DNA of 64,000 bases from Roseomonas sp. (GCA_020249775.1 JADCFA010000021.1:360560-424559), one strand, 5' to 3'; positions 37,501 through 47,837 are shown, numbered from the stretch's first letter. Translations and numbers: made by a program. The notes: a model not told the origin generated them from the letters alone.

Positions 37501-37988
37501 TGCGTCGCCTGGTCCTGGCTATCTTTTTGTTGGCTGCGCCTGCGGCCGCTCAACAGCCGAATACTTCGGATGAAAAGCTGGTTGCGGCGCGTGAATTGGT
37601 GGCGGCGATGCGGGCTGAATCGCAGATTTTGTCAACGATTGACGCGATGCGCGGCTACTTTATTCAGTCCTTCGTCACTGCGGCGCCACAGCTTGGGGAG
37701 GCAAGAGTACGTGATCTGGTGGATGAGTTCATCATGCCAGAGTTTCGCGCTGGTGCGGGAGAGTTTCCTGAACTCTTCGCTGGGCTTTACGCCCAACGTT
37801 TATCTGCCGAAGAAATGCGAGAATTGGCACGTTTCTACCGATCGCCAATTGGCCAACGCCTCCTTGCCATCACACCGGAAATCACTGCTGCCATCACGCC
37901 CCTTGCGGCTGCATGGGGGCAGCGTGTTGCCCAGCAGGCGTTGACCAAACACCGAGACGCGCTCCGCCAACGCGGCCTGCCACTTTAG
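37497..37988 (+). CDS. Secreted DUF2059 protein
   Basis: 163 residues. A signal peptide (RRLVLAIFLLAAPAAAQQ) precedes a helical DUF2059 domain with the conserved LARFYRSPIGQRLLAITPEI segment. The start overlaps the gltD stop as ATGA and the stop is 17 bases before gltB, so it is transcribed with glutamate synthase. Its role is unknown, and no link to nitrogen metabolism is established for the family. Codon use looks slightly less GC-biased than the flanking genes. Confidence 0.85.
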   Translation: MMRRLVLAIFLLAAPAAAQQPNTSDEKLVAARELVAAMRAESQILSTIDAMRGYFIQSFVTAAPQLGEARVRDLVDEFIMPEFRAGAGEFPELFAGLYAQRLSAEEMRELARFYRSPIGQRLLAITPEITAAITPLAAAWGQRVAQQALTKHRDALRQRGLPL

Positions 37989-38005
37989 GGTGAAGGATCA
38001 AAGCC

Positions 38006-41000
38006 ATGTCGGATGAAGAAGCTTCTGTGGCGGCATATCAGGCTGAAGCCGCGCGCCTGACCGCCCAAGCGCATCTTGACCTGACAGAACACGACGCCTG
38101 CGGTGTAGGCCTGGTGGCCGCGCTTGATGGCAAGCCGCGGCGGGCCGTGGTGCAGGCTGGCATTGATGCCCTGCGCGCGGTTTGGCATCGTGGTGCCGTG
38201 GATGCCGATGGCAAGACCGGTGATGGCGCGGGCATTCATGTTGAAATCCCGCAGGATTTCTTCGCCGCCGTGGTGGAACGCGGGGGTGACCGGCTCCGCC
38301 CCGGGCGCATTGCGGTCGGTCAGGTGTTTTTGCCGAAATCCGATCTCGGCGCACAGGAACGCTGCCGGCAGATTGTGGAAACCGAAATCCTCAATGCCGG
38401 CTATGCCATTTATGGCTGGCGGCAAGTGCCGATCAATGTTGCCTGCATCGGCGAAAAGGCCAATGCGACGCGGCCCGAGATTGAACAAATCCTGATCCAT
38501 GACCCGGAACAGCGCGATATCGCGACCATTGAGCGCGATATGTATGTGATTCGTCGGCGGATCGAAAAACAAGCGATCGCAGCGCAGATTGCGGAGCTTT
38601 ATCTGTGTTCGCTCTCCGCACGGTCCATCATCTACAAGGGCATGTTTCTGGCGGAAGCGCTGACCGAATTCTATCCCGATCTATTGGATGAACGTTTCGT
38701 CAGCCGCTTCGCGATTTATCATCAGCGCTATTCGACCAATACCTTCCCGACCTGGCGGCTGGCGCAGCCTTTCCGGACACTCGCGCATAATGGCGAAATC
38801 AATACGCTGCATGGCAATGTGAATTGGATGAAGTCGCACGAGACGCGGCTATCACATCCTTTGCTCGATCCCTTCATGGACGATATCAAGCCCGTGGTGC
38901 AGGCGGGGGGTTCTGATACCGCGACGCTTGATAACGTGTTTGAATTACTGGTGCGCGCCGGGCGGGATGCGCCCATGGCCAAGGCGCTGCTGATCCCGGA
39001 AAGCCTTGGCAATAACGCGACGATTCCGCCGGCGCATCGCGATCTGTTCCTTTACTGCAACGCGGTCATGGAACCCTGGGATGGTCCGGCGGCGATTTGC
39101 GCAACCGATGGGCGCTGGGTAGTGGCGGGGCTGGACCGCAATGGGCTGCGGCCTTTGCGTTACAGCATTACCTCCGATGGCATGCTGATTGTGGGCTCCG
39201 AGACTGGCATGGTGAAGCTGGCCGAAGATCAGATCATCCAAAAGGGCCGCGTTGGGCCTGGCCAATGCATTGGCGTTGATCTGGATAAGGGGCGGTTCTT
39301 CGAAGACAAGGCGCTGAAGGATCTGATCTCGGCCCGCAAGCCCTTTGGCCAATGGACTGAACGCACCACGCGCATTGATGAAATCGTCAAAGCCGAAGCC
39401 GATGAACGCGCGAACCTGACCGGCGAGGATTTGCGCCGCCGCCAGCTTTCTGTCGGCTATACCTTGGAGGAATTGGAATCCATCCTGCACCCCATGGTGG
39501 AAGACGCCAATGAGGCGGTGGGGTCCATGGGTGATGACACGCCGATTGCGGTGCTGTCCGACCAATATCGCGGCCTGCATCATTATTTCCGCCAGGCTTT
39601 CAGCCAGGTGACCAATCCGCCGATTGATAGCCTGCGCGAAACCCGCGTGATGACGCTGAAAACCCGGCTCGGCAATCTCGGGAATATCCTGGATGAGGAT
39701 CCGACGCAGTGTGACATGCTGATGCTGGATAGCCCCGTGCTATCCAATGCCGAATTCGATGCCATGCGCGCCTATATGGGCACAACCGCCTGTGTGGTGG
39801 ATTGCACCTTCCCTGTTGCGGAAGGTGAGGCAGGGTTACGCCGCCATATCGAACGCATCCGGCGTGAGGCGGAAGAAGGTGTGCGTTCCGGCTGCGCCCA
39901 TGTGATCCTGACGGATGAGGCGCAATGCGCCGAACGCGCTGTGATCCCGATGATTCTTTCGGTGGGCGCGGTGCAGACACATCTGGTGAAGAATGGGCTG
40001 CGCACCTTCACCTCGCTCAATGTCCGTGTCGCGGAAAGCCTCGATGTGCATTATGTCGCGGTGCTGATCGGTGCGGGTGCCACCACGGTGAATGCCTATC
40101 TGGCGCAGGAGAGCATCGCGGATCGGCACCGGCGTGGCCTGTTCGGTGCCATGTCGCTCCGTGAAGCGGTGGGGCGCTACAAGAAAGCCGTGGATAAGGG
40201 CCTGCTGAAGGTCATGTCCAAGATGGGGATTGGCGTTTTGTCTTCCTATCGCGGCGGCATGAATTTCGAAGCGATTGGGCTTTCGCGTGCGCTGGTGGCG
40301 GAGTTCTTCCCCGGCACGCCTTCGCGCATTTCCGGCATTGGGCTTTCCGGCATTGCGCGGCGCGTGCTGGCCTTGCACAGCAAAGCCTGGGCGGAAGGCG
40401 CGGTGACGTTGCCAATTGGTGGGCTGTACAAGCTGCGTCGCCGTGGGGAAGCGCATGCTTTTGACGGCACGTTGATCCACACGCTGCAAAGCGCGGTGGA
40501 ATCCGAAAGCTACCAAACCTTCAAGCGCTATTCTGATGCGGTGCGGCGCTTGCCGCCAGTGGCGCTGCGCGATCTGCTCGATTTCCGCACGGAAGGCCGC
40601 GCGCCGATTGCTTTGGAAGAAGTGGAAAGCATCACGGAAATTCGGAAGCGCCTGGTCGCACCCGGCATTTCGTTGGGCGCGCTGAGTCCTGAGGCGCATG
40701 AAACCCTTTCCATCGCCATGAACCGCATTGGTGCGCGGAGTGATTCCGGTGAGGGTGGTGAAGACCCTGCCCGCGCCAAGCCGCGCGCCAATGGCGATAA
40801 CGCCAATTCCGCGATCAAGCAGATTGCCTCTGGCCGTTTTGGCGTGACTGCCGAATACCTGAACAATTGCCGAGAAATCGAAATCAAGGTCGCGCAGGGT
40901 GCCAAGCCCGGTGAGGGCGGGCAATTGCCTGGCTTCAAAGTGACGGGGCTGATTGCCAAGCTGCGCCATTCCACGCCGGGTGTGATGCTGATCAGCCCGC

Positions 41001-42535
41001 CGCCGCATCATGATATCTATTCGATCGAAGATTTGGCGCAGCTGATCTACGATCTGAAGCAGATCAACCCGGATGCGACAGTCTGTGTGAAGCTGGTCAG
41101 CCGTTCGGGCATTGGCACCATTGCGGCGGGTGTGGCGAAGGCGAAAGCGGATGCAATCCTCGTCTCCGGCCATTCCGGTGGCACCGGCGCTTCGCCGCAA
41201 TCTTCCATCAAATATGCTGGCCTGCCCTGGGAAATGGGGCTGTCGGAAACGCATCAGGTTTTGTTGCTCAATCGGCTGCGGCATCGCGTCAAGCTCCGCA
41301 CCGATGGCGGCATCAAGACCGGTCGCGATGTGGTGATTGCCGCCATGCTGGGCGCCGAGGAATTCGGCATTGGCACGGCATCACTGGTGGCGATGGGCTG
41401 CATCATGGTGCGGCAATGCCATTCCAATACCTGCCCTGTTGGCGTCTGCACGCAGGACGAGGCGCTGCGCGCCAAATTCGCCGGCAGCCCTGAGAAGGTG
41501 ATCAATCTTTTTTCCTTCATTGCAGAAGAAGTGCGGGAGATTCTGGCCAGCCTCGGCATGCGGAAACTCACGGATGTGATCGGGCGCACCGATCTGCTGC
41601 AACAGGTCAGCCGCGGGTCTGAGGATTTGGACGATCTCGATCTCAACCCGTTGCTGGTGCAGGCAGATGCCGGCGCCTTCACACCCTATTGCACGCTGGA
41701 AGGCCGCAATGAGGTGCCGGAGACGCTGGATGCCGAAATGATCCGCGATGCGGATGCGCTGTTCCGCCATGGCGAGAAAATGCAGCTGCAATACAATATC
41801 CGCAACACGCATCGCGCCATTGGCACCAAGGTGTCTTCGCGCATCGTGCGGCAATTCGGCATGACAGGGCTGCAAGCCGGGCATCTGACCGTGCGGCTGC
41901 GCGGCAGTGCTGGCCAATCACTCGGCGCCTTTGGTGTGCGCGGCTTGAAGCTGGAAGTCTTTGGCGATGCCAATGATTATGTCGGCAAGGGGCTTTCCGG
42001 CGCTTCCATTGTGGTGCGCCCCGCGCCTTCATCCAGCCTGATCTCGCAGGAGAATACCATCATCGGCAATACGGTGCTTTATGGTGCAACGGCTGGCGAG
42101 CTTTTCGCGGCCGGCCAGGCCGGAGAGCGCTTCGCCGTGCGCAATTCCGGCGCCATTGCCGTGGTGGAAGGCTGCGGCGCCAATGGGTGTGAATACATGA
42201 CCGGCGGCACGGTGGTGATTCTGGGCGCGGTTGGCGATAATTTCGGCGCGGGCTTCACCGGCGGCCAGGCCTTCATCTATGATACGGATGGCACGTTAGA
42301 AAAGCGCATCAATCCGGAAACCTTGCTCTGGTCACGCCTTGCCCATCCGCATTGGGAAGATGCGCTGCGTGATCTGATCGCACGCCATGTCACTGAAACC
42401 GGCAGCCGTTTTGCCGCGCGCCTGTTGAATGAATGGGCGACGGAACGTGGCCGCTTCTGGCATGTGGTACCGAAGGAATATGCGCGGTATCTGCCGGTAC
42501 CAATGAGCGAAGCGCAGGCCATCGCGGCGGAGTGA
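38006..42535 (+). CDS. gltB: Glutamate synthase [NADPH] large subunit GltB
   Basis: 1509 residues, full length. It converts glutamine and 2-oxoglutarate to two glutamates. The N-terminal amidotransferase nucleophile is Cys32 in HDACGVGLV after a propeptide; the FMN/synthase domain has VSGHSGGTGASPQSSIKYAGLPWE; [3Fe-4S] ligands are C1132, C1138 and C1143 in CIMVRQCHSNTC; the C-terminal GXGXG beta-helix runs from about residue 1270. It acts with GltD encoded 0.5 kb upstream. Confidence 0.97.
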   Translation: MSDEEASVAAYQAEAARLTAQAHLDLTEHDACGVGLVAALDGKPRRAVVQAGIDALRAVWHRGAVDADGKTGDGAGIHVEIPQDFFAAVVERGGDRLRPGRIAVGQVFLPKSDLGAQERCRQIVETEILNAGYAIYGWRQVPINVACIGEKANATRPEIEQILIHDPEQRDIATIERDMYVIRRRIEKQAIAAQIAELYLCSLSARSIIYKGMFLAEALTEFYPDLLDERFVSRFAIYHQRYSTNTFPTWRLAQPFRTLAHNGEINTLHGNVNWMKSHETRLSHPLLDPFMDDIKPVVQAGGSDTATLDNVFELLVRAGRDAPMAKALLIPESLGNNATIPPAHRDLFLYCNAVMEPWDGPAAICATDGRWVVAGLDRNGLRPLRYSITSDGMLIVGSETGMVKLAEDQIIQKGRVGPGQCIGVDLDKGRFFEDKALKDLISARKPFGQWTERTTRIDEIVKAEADERANLTGEDLRRRQLSVGYTLEELESILHPMVEDANEAVGSMGDDTPIAVLSDQYRGLHHYFRQAFSQVTNPPIDSLRETRVMTLKTRLGNLGNILDEDPTQCDMLMLDSPVLSNAEFDAMRAYMGTTACVVDCTFPVAEGEAGLRRHIERIRREAEEGVRSGCAHVILTDEAQCAERAVIPMILSVGAVQTHLVKNGLRTFTSLNVRVAESLDVHYVAVLIGAGATTVNAYLAQESIADRHRRGLFGAMSLREAVGRYKKAVDKGLLKVMSKMGIGVLSSYRGGMNFEAIGLSRALVAEFFPGTPSRISGIGLSGIARRVLALHSKAWAEGAVTLPIGGLYKLRRRGEAHAFDGTLIHTLQSAVESESYQTFKRYSDAVRRLPPVALRDLLDFRTEGRAPIALEEVESITEIRKRLVAPGISLGALSPEAHETLSIAMNRIGARSDSGEGGEDPARAKPRANGDNANSAIKQIASGRFGVTAEYLNNCREIEIKVAQGAKPGEGGQLPGFKVTGLIAKLRHSTPGVMLISPPPHHDIYSIEDLAQLIYDLKQINPDATVCVKLVSRSGIGTIAAGVAKAKADAILVSGHSGGTGASPQSSIKYAGLPWEMGLSETHQVLLLNRLRHRVKLRTDGGIKTGRDVVIAAMLGAEEFGIGTASLVAMGCIMVRQCHSNTCPVGVCTQDEALRAKFAGSPEKVINLFSFIAEEVREILASLGMRKLTDVIGRTDLLQQVSRGSEDLDDLDLNPLLVQADAGAFTPYCTLEGRNEVPETLDAEMIRDADALFRHGEKMQLQYNIRNTHRAIGTKVSSRIVRQFGMTGLQAGHLTVRLRGSAGQSLGAFGVRGLKLEVFGDANDYVGKGLSGASIVVRPAPSSSLISQENTIIGNTVLYGATAGELFAAGQAGERFAVRNSGAIAVVEGCGANGCEYMTGGTVVILGAVGDNFGAGFTGGQAFIYDTDGTLEKRINPETLLWSRLAHPHWEDALRDLIARHVTETGSRFAARLLNEWATERGRFWHVVPKEYARYLPVPMSEAQAIAAE

Positions 42536-42576
42536 AGGCTGCCCAAAAACCGCCGGCACGCTGAAAGGAATCTGGA

Positions 42577-42972
42577 ATGTCAATCGAACAGATGGCCCAT
42601 TATCAAGGCAAGCTCGCTTTTGAGATGGATTCCTGGGACTTGCATCTCGCGCTCAGCAATAATGAGGCTGTGGTGGTTGTGGATGGCCGATCCGAAGCGG
42701 CCTTTGCGAAGGAACATATCCCCGGCGCGATCAACCTGCCGCATCGGGGCATTTCCACGCTCAGCACCGAAGCCCTGGATAAATCGAAGACCTATATCTG
42801 CTATTGCGATGGCATTGGGTGCAACGGTTCAACCAAGACTGCGCTCAAATTGCTGACCCTTGGTTTCAAGGTGCGTGAATTGATCGGTGGCCTGGATTGG
42901 TGGAAGCGCGATGGCTACCAGACCGCGGGGCTTGAAGGCCGCGCCGGCACGCCGGTTGGTTGCGGGTGCTGA
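42577..42972 (+). CDS. Rhodanese-like sulfurtransferase domain protein
   Basis: 131 residues, a single rhodanese domain. VVVDGRSEAAFAKEHIPGAINLP is the typical first half; the active-site loop is YCDGIGCNGSTK, with C77 as the likely persulfide carrier and C82 nearby; it ends with VGCGC, two further cysteines that could exchange sulfur or bind metal. It lies 41 bases after gltB on the same strand. Substrate unknown. Confidence 0.9.
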   Translation: MSIEQMAHYQGKLAFEMDSWDLHLALSNNEAVVVVDGRSEAAFAKEHIPGAINLPHRGISTLSTEALDKSKTYICYCDGIGCNGSTKTALKLLTLGFKVRELIGGLDWWKRDGYQTAGLEGRAGTPVGCGC

Positions 42973-43256
42973 AAGTCATTCCCCAAGGCGCGCGCCCGTT
43001 TTAGGCTCGCGCCATGGGTCCCCACATCTGCCATGACATAGTCGATCTGCGGGCAGCCGGGCTGCTTGTTTGATGATGTTGATCGCAGCTGCGATGGTGA
43101 TGCCGGCATTGCGCGCAGGTTCATCAGCTAAGCATTGGAATATGATCGCCCGCGTCTTTCCCCCCAGGCCTGAAACCATACCGGGCCTTAAATCAGACGA
43201 ATCGATCGTTGATAGAGGCGTCCAATTTGGCGCCGCTTCGCCGCATCCAGTCGCGC
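42973..43256. other. Intergenic stretch with no recognised gene
   Basis: 284 bases between the rhodanese gene and the convergent MFS gene. Reading frames on both strands exist (up to 94 codons on the minus strand) but none has a convincing start, ribosome binding site or recognisable family. It may be degraded coding sequence. Confidence 0.4.
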
Positions 43257-44387
43257 TCAAGCTGACCTAAGCGCCCACATAAGGCTTGCCGCGAAACCCG
43301 CCAGCAATAGCCAGAACACGGTCAACGTCGCGCCAGCGCCAAAGGTATCCATGGCGAAGCCCGCCATCAGTGGCGGGATGCAAAAGCCGATATGCGCCAC
43401 CAGGAAAACGCCCGCTGCCGCCCTGGCGCGATCGAGTCCCGCTTTTTCGGAAACGCCGGCCAGCCCGCCAATATACAAGAACCCGTAAGCGGCACTGCCC
43501 ACTAAGGCACCGCCCAGCAGCAGCGCCGGCAGCGCCGCATGCAGCGTTCCCCACATCACGAGCCCCGCGCCCAATACCAGCACCGGCAGCCCAATCAGCA
43601 CCAACCGACGCGCGGCGATGCGCGCCATCATCTGCTGCACTGCCGCCCCCACCAAAATCATGAAGCATACCGCAAGCGGCCCCATGCGCGGGTATCCTGC
43701 TTCGGTCAGCGCTGTCGGCACGGCGGTGATCACCGTGCCCGTCACCGCCCAGGCCGCCAACATGCTGAGTGAAAGGGGCAAGGTGCTGCGCGGAAAGCTT
43801 GGCATGCGCAGCCACGCCACAGGCGCCGGGGTTTTCGTTTCCGGCAGAAAAAGCACCAGCAGAAAGATCGTGGCGAGTGCCGTCATATGCAGCCAGAAGG
43901 TCAGCGGTGGTTCGATAGCGCCGAAGATTTCAATGACGATCATGGTGGCGATACCGCCAGCGGCAAAGCCGCTCGCACTCGCAAGCGTAGTGACTTGCGC
44001 GGCGCGCCGCCCGGCTTCTGGTCCCTCAGCCAATTCCGCTGCCCAGGCCGTGGCTCCGCCGGCCAGTAAGCCCACAGCCAGCCCTTGCATGCCACGCGCA
44101 AAGGCAAGCGCGGCAAGCCCCGGCGCCGTGATCAGCGCAATAGTGCCGCAAATGGTCAGCGCCAGCGCCGCCAGAATGCAGGGCTTGCGCCCAATACGGT
44201 CAGACATGCCGCCGAGTAGCGGCGCTGAGATGATGGCACTCGCCGCATAGGCAATGAAGGCAGCGGAAAGCCCGCCGGCGCCCTGGCCATCGCGCGCCGC
44301 ATAGGTGGTGAATAGCGGCATGGCGAGCGTCGTTGAAAAGCCAATGGTGAAGACCGCCGCGCCAATCACCCAAATACCGCGAGACAT
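43257..44387 (-). CDS. MFS transporter
   Basis: 376 residues, 12 membrane segments. The start is set at ATG 44387 (MSRGIWVIGAAVFTIGF), which begins the first helix; a longer reading frame upstream has no supporting site. LLGGMSDRIGRKPCILAALA is the loop 2-3 major-facilitator signature. Resembles sugar or drug efflux transporters, substrate unknown. It diverges from the penicillin-binding protein gene. Confidence 0.85.
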   Translation of the reverse strand: MSRGIWVIGAAVFTIGFSTTLAMPLFTTYAARDGQGAGGLSAAFIAYAASAIISAPLLGGMSDRIGRKPCILAALALTICGTIALITAPGLAALAFARGMQGLAVGLLAGGATAWAAELAEGPEAGRRAAQVTTLASASGFAAGGIATMIVIEIFGAIEPPLTFWLHMTALATIFLLVLFLPETKTPAPVAWLRMPSFPRSTLPLSLSMLAAWAVTGTVITAVPTALTEAGYPRMGPLAVCFMILVGAAVQQMMARIAARRLVLIGLPVLVLGAGLVMWGTLHAALPALLLGGALVGSAAYGFLYIGGLAGVSEKAGLDRARAAAGVFLVAHIGFCIPPLMAGFAMDTFGAGATLTVFWLLLAGFAASLMWALRSA

Positions 44388-44617
44388 TGCCAAGCCTGGC
44401 GCTCCTGAAACCGCGCTGATGTTCCGGGGCTTGCCCCGCGGCGTCAATTGCTGTTTCGCCCAAGCGCCATGCGTGGTATGCACTATGCATGGCCTTAACC
44501 CGGGCCAGATCCTCAACCAGCCAAGGCACGCCCCCCCGCAGCCCGGCCAGAGAGGCTCTGGGCGCGCGTCTTTCCGGCCCCCCCTCACGTCCGGCGGCGC
44601 GCCCGCGGGGGCGGTTT

Positions 44618-46363
44618 ATGCTGCTGCGCTTTTGCTTTCTAACATCGATTTGGGGAATGATCGCCGCTTCGGTAGTACTGCTGATCCTCGCTTGGGATTT
44701 GCCGCGGCCTGAATCGGCACTCGCCACCACGCGGCGGCCTTCCACCACGCTATTGGCCTCAGATGGCAAGCTTATTGCAACCAATGGTGATCTTTATGGG
44801 GAAACGCTCAGGCTGCGTGATATGCCAGCGCATCTGCCAGCTGCCTTCATCGCTATTGAGGACCGGCGCTTTCGCGACCATTGGGGGATAGACCCAATCG
44901 GGCTAGTGCGCGCCGTCTATGCCAATGTCATCTCGGGCCGCGTCGTGCAGGGGGGCTCAACCCTCACGCAGCAATTGGCGAAGAACCTGTTCCTGACACC
45001 GGAACGCAGCCTGAAGCGCAAGGCGCAGGAAGCCATGCTGGCCTTTTGGTTGGAACAGCGGTTTAGCAAGAATGAATTGCTCGAAATCTATTTGAACCGT
45101 GTTTATCTCGGTGCGGGTACTTATGGCGTGGATGCGGCGGCGCGACTTTATTTTGGTGTCTCGGCGCGGCGGCTGACACCGGGGCAAGCGGCGGTACTTG
45201 GGGGGCTGCCCAAGGCGCCATCGCGCATCAATCCGCGCGTTAATCAGGGCGCGGCGCTGGCGCGCGCCCTGGAAGTGCTGACAGCCATGACAGAAACCGG
45301 TGCGCTGACAGCAGCACAGGCCCTGCAGGCCGCCGAGGCCATTCAATTCACGCCCGCACCGTCGCGCGATGCTGGTTGGTTCGCCGATTGGGTACAGGAC
45401 GGGATGATGGGGCGCGCACCGGGTAGCGCCGATTTGATACTGCGCACCACGCTTGATCCCGTTTTGCAAGCGGCGGCAGAGGCGCGGATTGACGCGATAC
45501 TAGCCGGGCCGGGCGCCAGGGCGGGTGTGTTTCAGGGCGCCGTGGTGGCGCTGGATGCGGCCACTGGTGCGGTGCGCGCCATGGCCGGGGGCAAGAATTA
45601 CCGCAATAGTCCCTTTAACCGCGCGACCCAGGCGCGGCGCCAACCCGGCAGCGCCTTCAAGCCTTTTATCTTCCTCGCTGCCTTGGAAGCCGGCATTGGG
45701 CCGCAGGATATGATCGCCGATACCGCGCTCAATCTCGGCGGCTGGTCGCCAAGCAATGGCCAATGGCGGGCGCGCGGGGAAATCACCATGGAAGAGGCTT
45801 TGGCGCAGAGCGTGAATACCTCAGCCGTGCGGTTGATGCAGCGCGCGGGCGGGCATCGCAAAGTGGCGGAAGCCGCACGCCGCGCCGGGCTGGATGGCCC
45901 TTTTCCGCGCGATGCGACCATGGCGCTTGGCACCGGAGAAGTTACGCTGCTTGATCTGGTGGCTGCCTATGCCGCCTTCGCCAATGGCGGCTTTCGCGTG
46001 GAGCCCTTCGGCGTAGCTGAGGCCAAGGCCGAGGGACGGCCATGGCCCCTTGAGAGACCAGCGCGAGAGCGCGCCTTTGCACCCGAACATATGGAAGCCA
46101 TGCGCGCCATGATGGCGGCGGTGGTGGCGCGCGGCACAGGGCGCGCCGCGGCGATCCCTGGGCGGGTTGTCATCGGCAAGACTGGCACCACGCAGGAATA
46201 TCGTGACGCCTGGTTCATCGGCATTACCGGCGGCTTGGTCATGGGTGTTTGGCTTGGCAATGATGATGGGGTGCCGATGGATAATGTCGCGGGTGGTGGG
46301 CTGCCGGCGCGATTATTCCGCGAAATTCTAGAAAGCGTGGCTGCCGCCAGCCCGCGCGGGTAG
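44618..46363 (+). CDS. Penicillin-binding protein 1A (bifunctional transglycosylase/transpeptidase)
   Basis: 581 residues from ATG 44618, preceded by GGGGGCGG. One N-terminal membrane helix, then the glycosyltransferase 51 domain with the catalytic Glu in IAIEDRRFRDHWG, VQGGSTLTQQLAKNLFL and KAQEAMLAFWLE; the transpeptidase domain has Ser345-x-x-Lys348 in GSAFKPF, SVN in QSVNTSAVRL and KTG in VIGKTGTTQEYRDAWF. It polymerises and cross-links peptidoglycan. An upstream ATG at 44489 would add 43 Arg/Pro-rich residues, but that stretch uses AGA, TTA and TCA codons rare here. Confidence 0.93.
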   Translation: MLLRFCFLTSIWGMIAASVVLLILAWDLPRPESALATTRRPSTTLLASDGKLIATNGDLYGETLRLRDMPAHLPAAFIAIEDRRFRDHWGIDPIGLVRAVYANVISGRVVQGGSTLTQQLAKNLFLTPERSLKRKAQEAMLAFWLEQRFSKNELLEIYLNRVYLGAGTYGVDAAARLYFGVSARRLTPGQAAVLGGLPKAPSRINPRVNQGAALARALEVLTAMTETGALTAAQALQAAEAIQFTPAPSRDAGWFADWVQDGMMGRAPGSADLILRTTLDPVLQAAAEARIDAILAGPGARAGVFQGAVVALDAATGAVRAMAGGKNYRNSPFNRATQARRQPGSAFKPFIFLAALEAGIGPQDMIADTALNLGGWSPSNGQWRARGEITMEEALAQSVNTSAVRLMQRAGGHRKVAEAARRAGLDGPFPRDATMALGTGEVTLLDLVAAYAAFANGGFRVEPFGVAEAKAEGRPWPLERPARERAFAPEHMEAMRAMMAAVVARGTGRAAAIPGRVVIGKTGTTQEYRDAWFIGITGGLVMGVWLGNDDGVPMDNVAGGGLPARLFREILESVAAASPRG

Positions 46364-46475
46364 CGCCCTGTCGCATCACCAAGGGCCAATGCATGCCCTT
46401 ATGAACCCACCGCCTTCGGCCGGCATATCGCGTTGCTTGACTTCAGCCGCCAAACCATCGTGAAAGCCGCGCAAG

Positions 46476-47837
46476 ATGAATGACCAGCCGAAAAACCCAA
46501 CCTTCGAAGGCACCGGGGGCAGGAAGCCCCAGGTCTCAGCGCTAGTCAGGCTTTGGGCCAGTTTTCAGGCGGTACTTTGGGCTGTGGTGCCGGTGGTCAT
46601 CCTGGTGGTGCTGATTGTCCTGATCGTGCGAGAGATCAACCAGGATACAATCGAAGTCGCCCCGATCCAGGTTCCCACACGGCTTGCGGAAACGGGCCTG
46701 ACCGCGGAAGTGGTGGCGCTGCGCCTGCTTGACCAGATTGCGGCTGCGGAACGCGTTGTGACGTCCGAAAGGGTGGTCCGCCCAAATGTGGAACTACTCG
46801 GCCAAAAGCCCGATTTCAATGTGCCCATCGCCGGCATTTCGCTGCGTGCCCTTGCCGATATTGCGCGCAACCTTTTCGGCGTCGCACCGCGCCGCGTTTC
46901 CGGGGAAATCGTGCTGGATGAGGATAAGCTCAAGCTCCGGCTGCGGCTCGCGGGGCATGGGCAGATTGCCGATATCGGCGGCTTCGCGGTCAATCAGGTG
47001 GATGAGCTTTTGGCCGCCGGCGCGCCAGAGGTGTGGCGGGTTGTCTTCCCCAAGCTTTACGCCTGGCACATAGCGCAAACCCTTGGGGTGGAAACCCAGG
47101 TGCGAGAGCGGCTGATGCGCATGCTGCTGCTGGATGGTCTTGATTCTGATGCGGAACGAACAGTGCGGGCGCTGATTGGGCGTTCCTTCCTCCGCTCCGG
47201 TCGAGGGCAGGATGCCTTTGCGATATTCGAGGCTTTGGTGGCGAATAACCCCAATGATGGTGGCTTTGTTTATGGCCGTGGCCGCGCGCAATTCCTGTTG
47301 GGCAGGCTGGATGAAGCCATGGAGGATTATGCGCGCGCGCGGCAATTGGACCCGGGCGCCTTCTGGGTTCATACCGGCATCGCGCAAGTGATCCGCGCGC
47401 GGGGAGACTACGCGAAAGCCCTGGAAGAAATAGACAAGGGCCTGAATTTGCGATCCGACGACCCGACGGCCATGACCGAGAAAGGCGAAATCCTGTTCCA
47501 GCTTGGCCGCAGCCAGGAAGCATTGAAGCTGGTGCAGGATGCGCTGGTTTATGACCCTTACAGCCCGACGGCGCATTTGCTGCTTGGCCGGCTCCGGCTT
47601 CAGCAATATGATGGCAGAGGCGCTTTGGACGCCATGACAGAGGCAACGCGCCGCGCCCCGACTTCCGTTGATGCGCATCTGGGCCGGGCGGAGGCTTTTC
47701 TTTTCACTGGACGAACCAATGAGGCAGAGGCCAGCCTGAACCAGGCGCTCAGTTTCGGGCCCTTGCCCATACGGCTGGAAAGCCAGGTGGCGCGGCTTCG
47801 GAGTGCCTTCAAGGAAATTGGCGATCCGGCGAATTGA
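46476..47837 (+). CDS. Tetratricopeptide-repeat membrane protein
   Basis: 453 residues. A cytoplasmic N-terminus, one membrane helix (about residues 33-52, VLWAVVPVVILVVLIVLIV), a region of unknown fold to about 215, then five or so TPR units, for example ALIGRSFLRSGRGQDAFAIF, GRGRAQFLLGRLDEAMEDYA and KGEILFQLGRSQEALKLVQ. It is likely a scaffold on the periplasmic side. It lies 112 bases after the PBP gene on the same strand; a role in envelope assembly is possible. Confidence 0.85.
   Translation: MNDQPKNPTFEGTGGRKPQVSALVRLWASFQAVLWAVVPVVILVVLIVLIVREINQDTIEVAPIQVPTRLAETGLTAEVVALRLLDQIAAAERVVTSERVVRPNVELLGQKPDFNVPIAGISLRALADIARNLFGVAPRRVSGEIVLDEDKLKLRLRLAGHGQIADIGGFAVNQVDELLAAGAPEVWRVVFPKLYAWHIAQTLGVETQVRERLMRMLLLDGLDSDAERTVRALIGRSFLRSGRGQDAFAIFEALVANNPNDGGFVYGRGRAQFLLGRLDEAMEDYARARQLDPGAFWVHTGIAQVIRARGDYAKALEEIDKGLNLRSDDPTAMTEKGEILFQLGRSQEALKLVQDALVYDPYSPTAHLLLGRLRLQQYDGRGALDAMTEATRRAPTSVDAHLGRAEAFLFTGRTNEAEASLNQALSFGPLPIRLESQVARLRSAFKEIGDPAN

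Noticed and set aside
39836..41284. A 482-codon minus-strand frame
   Set aside because: It is antisense to the FMN/synthase region of gltB and has no recognisable domain.
44489..44617. N-terminal extension of the penicillin-binding protein
   Set aside because: The 43 codons include AGA, TTA and TCA, rare in this genome, and 44489 has no ribosome binding site, while 44618 does.
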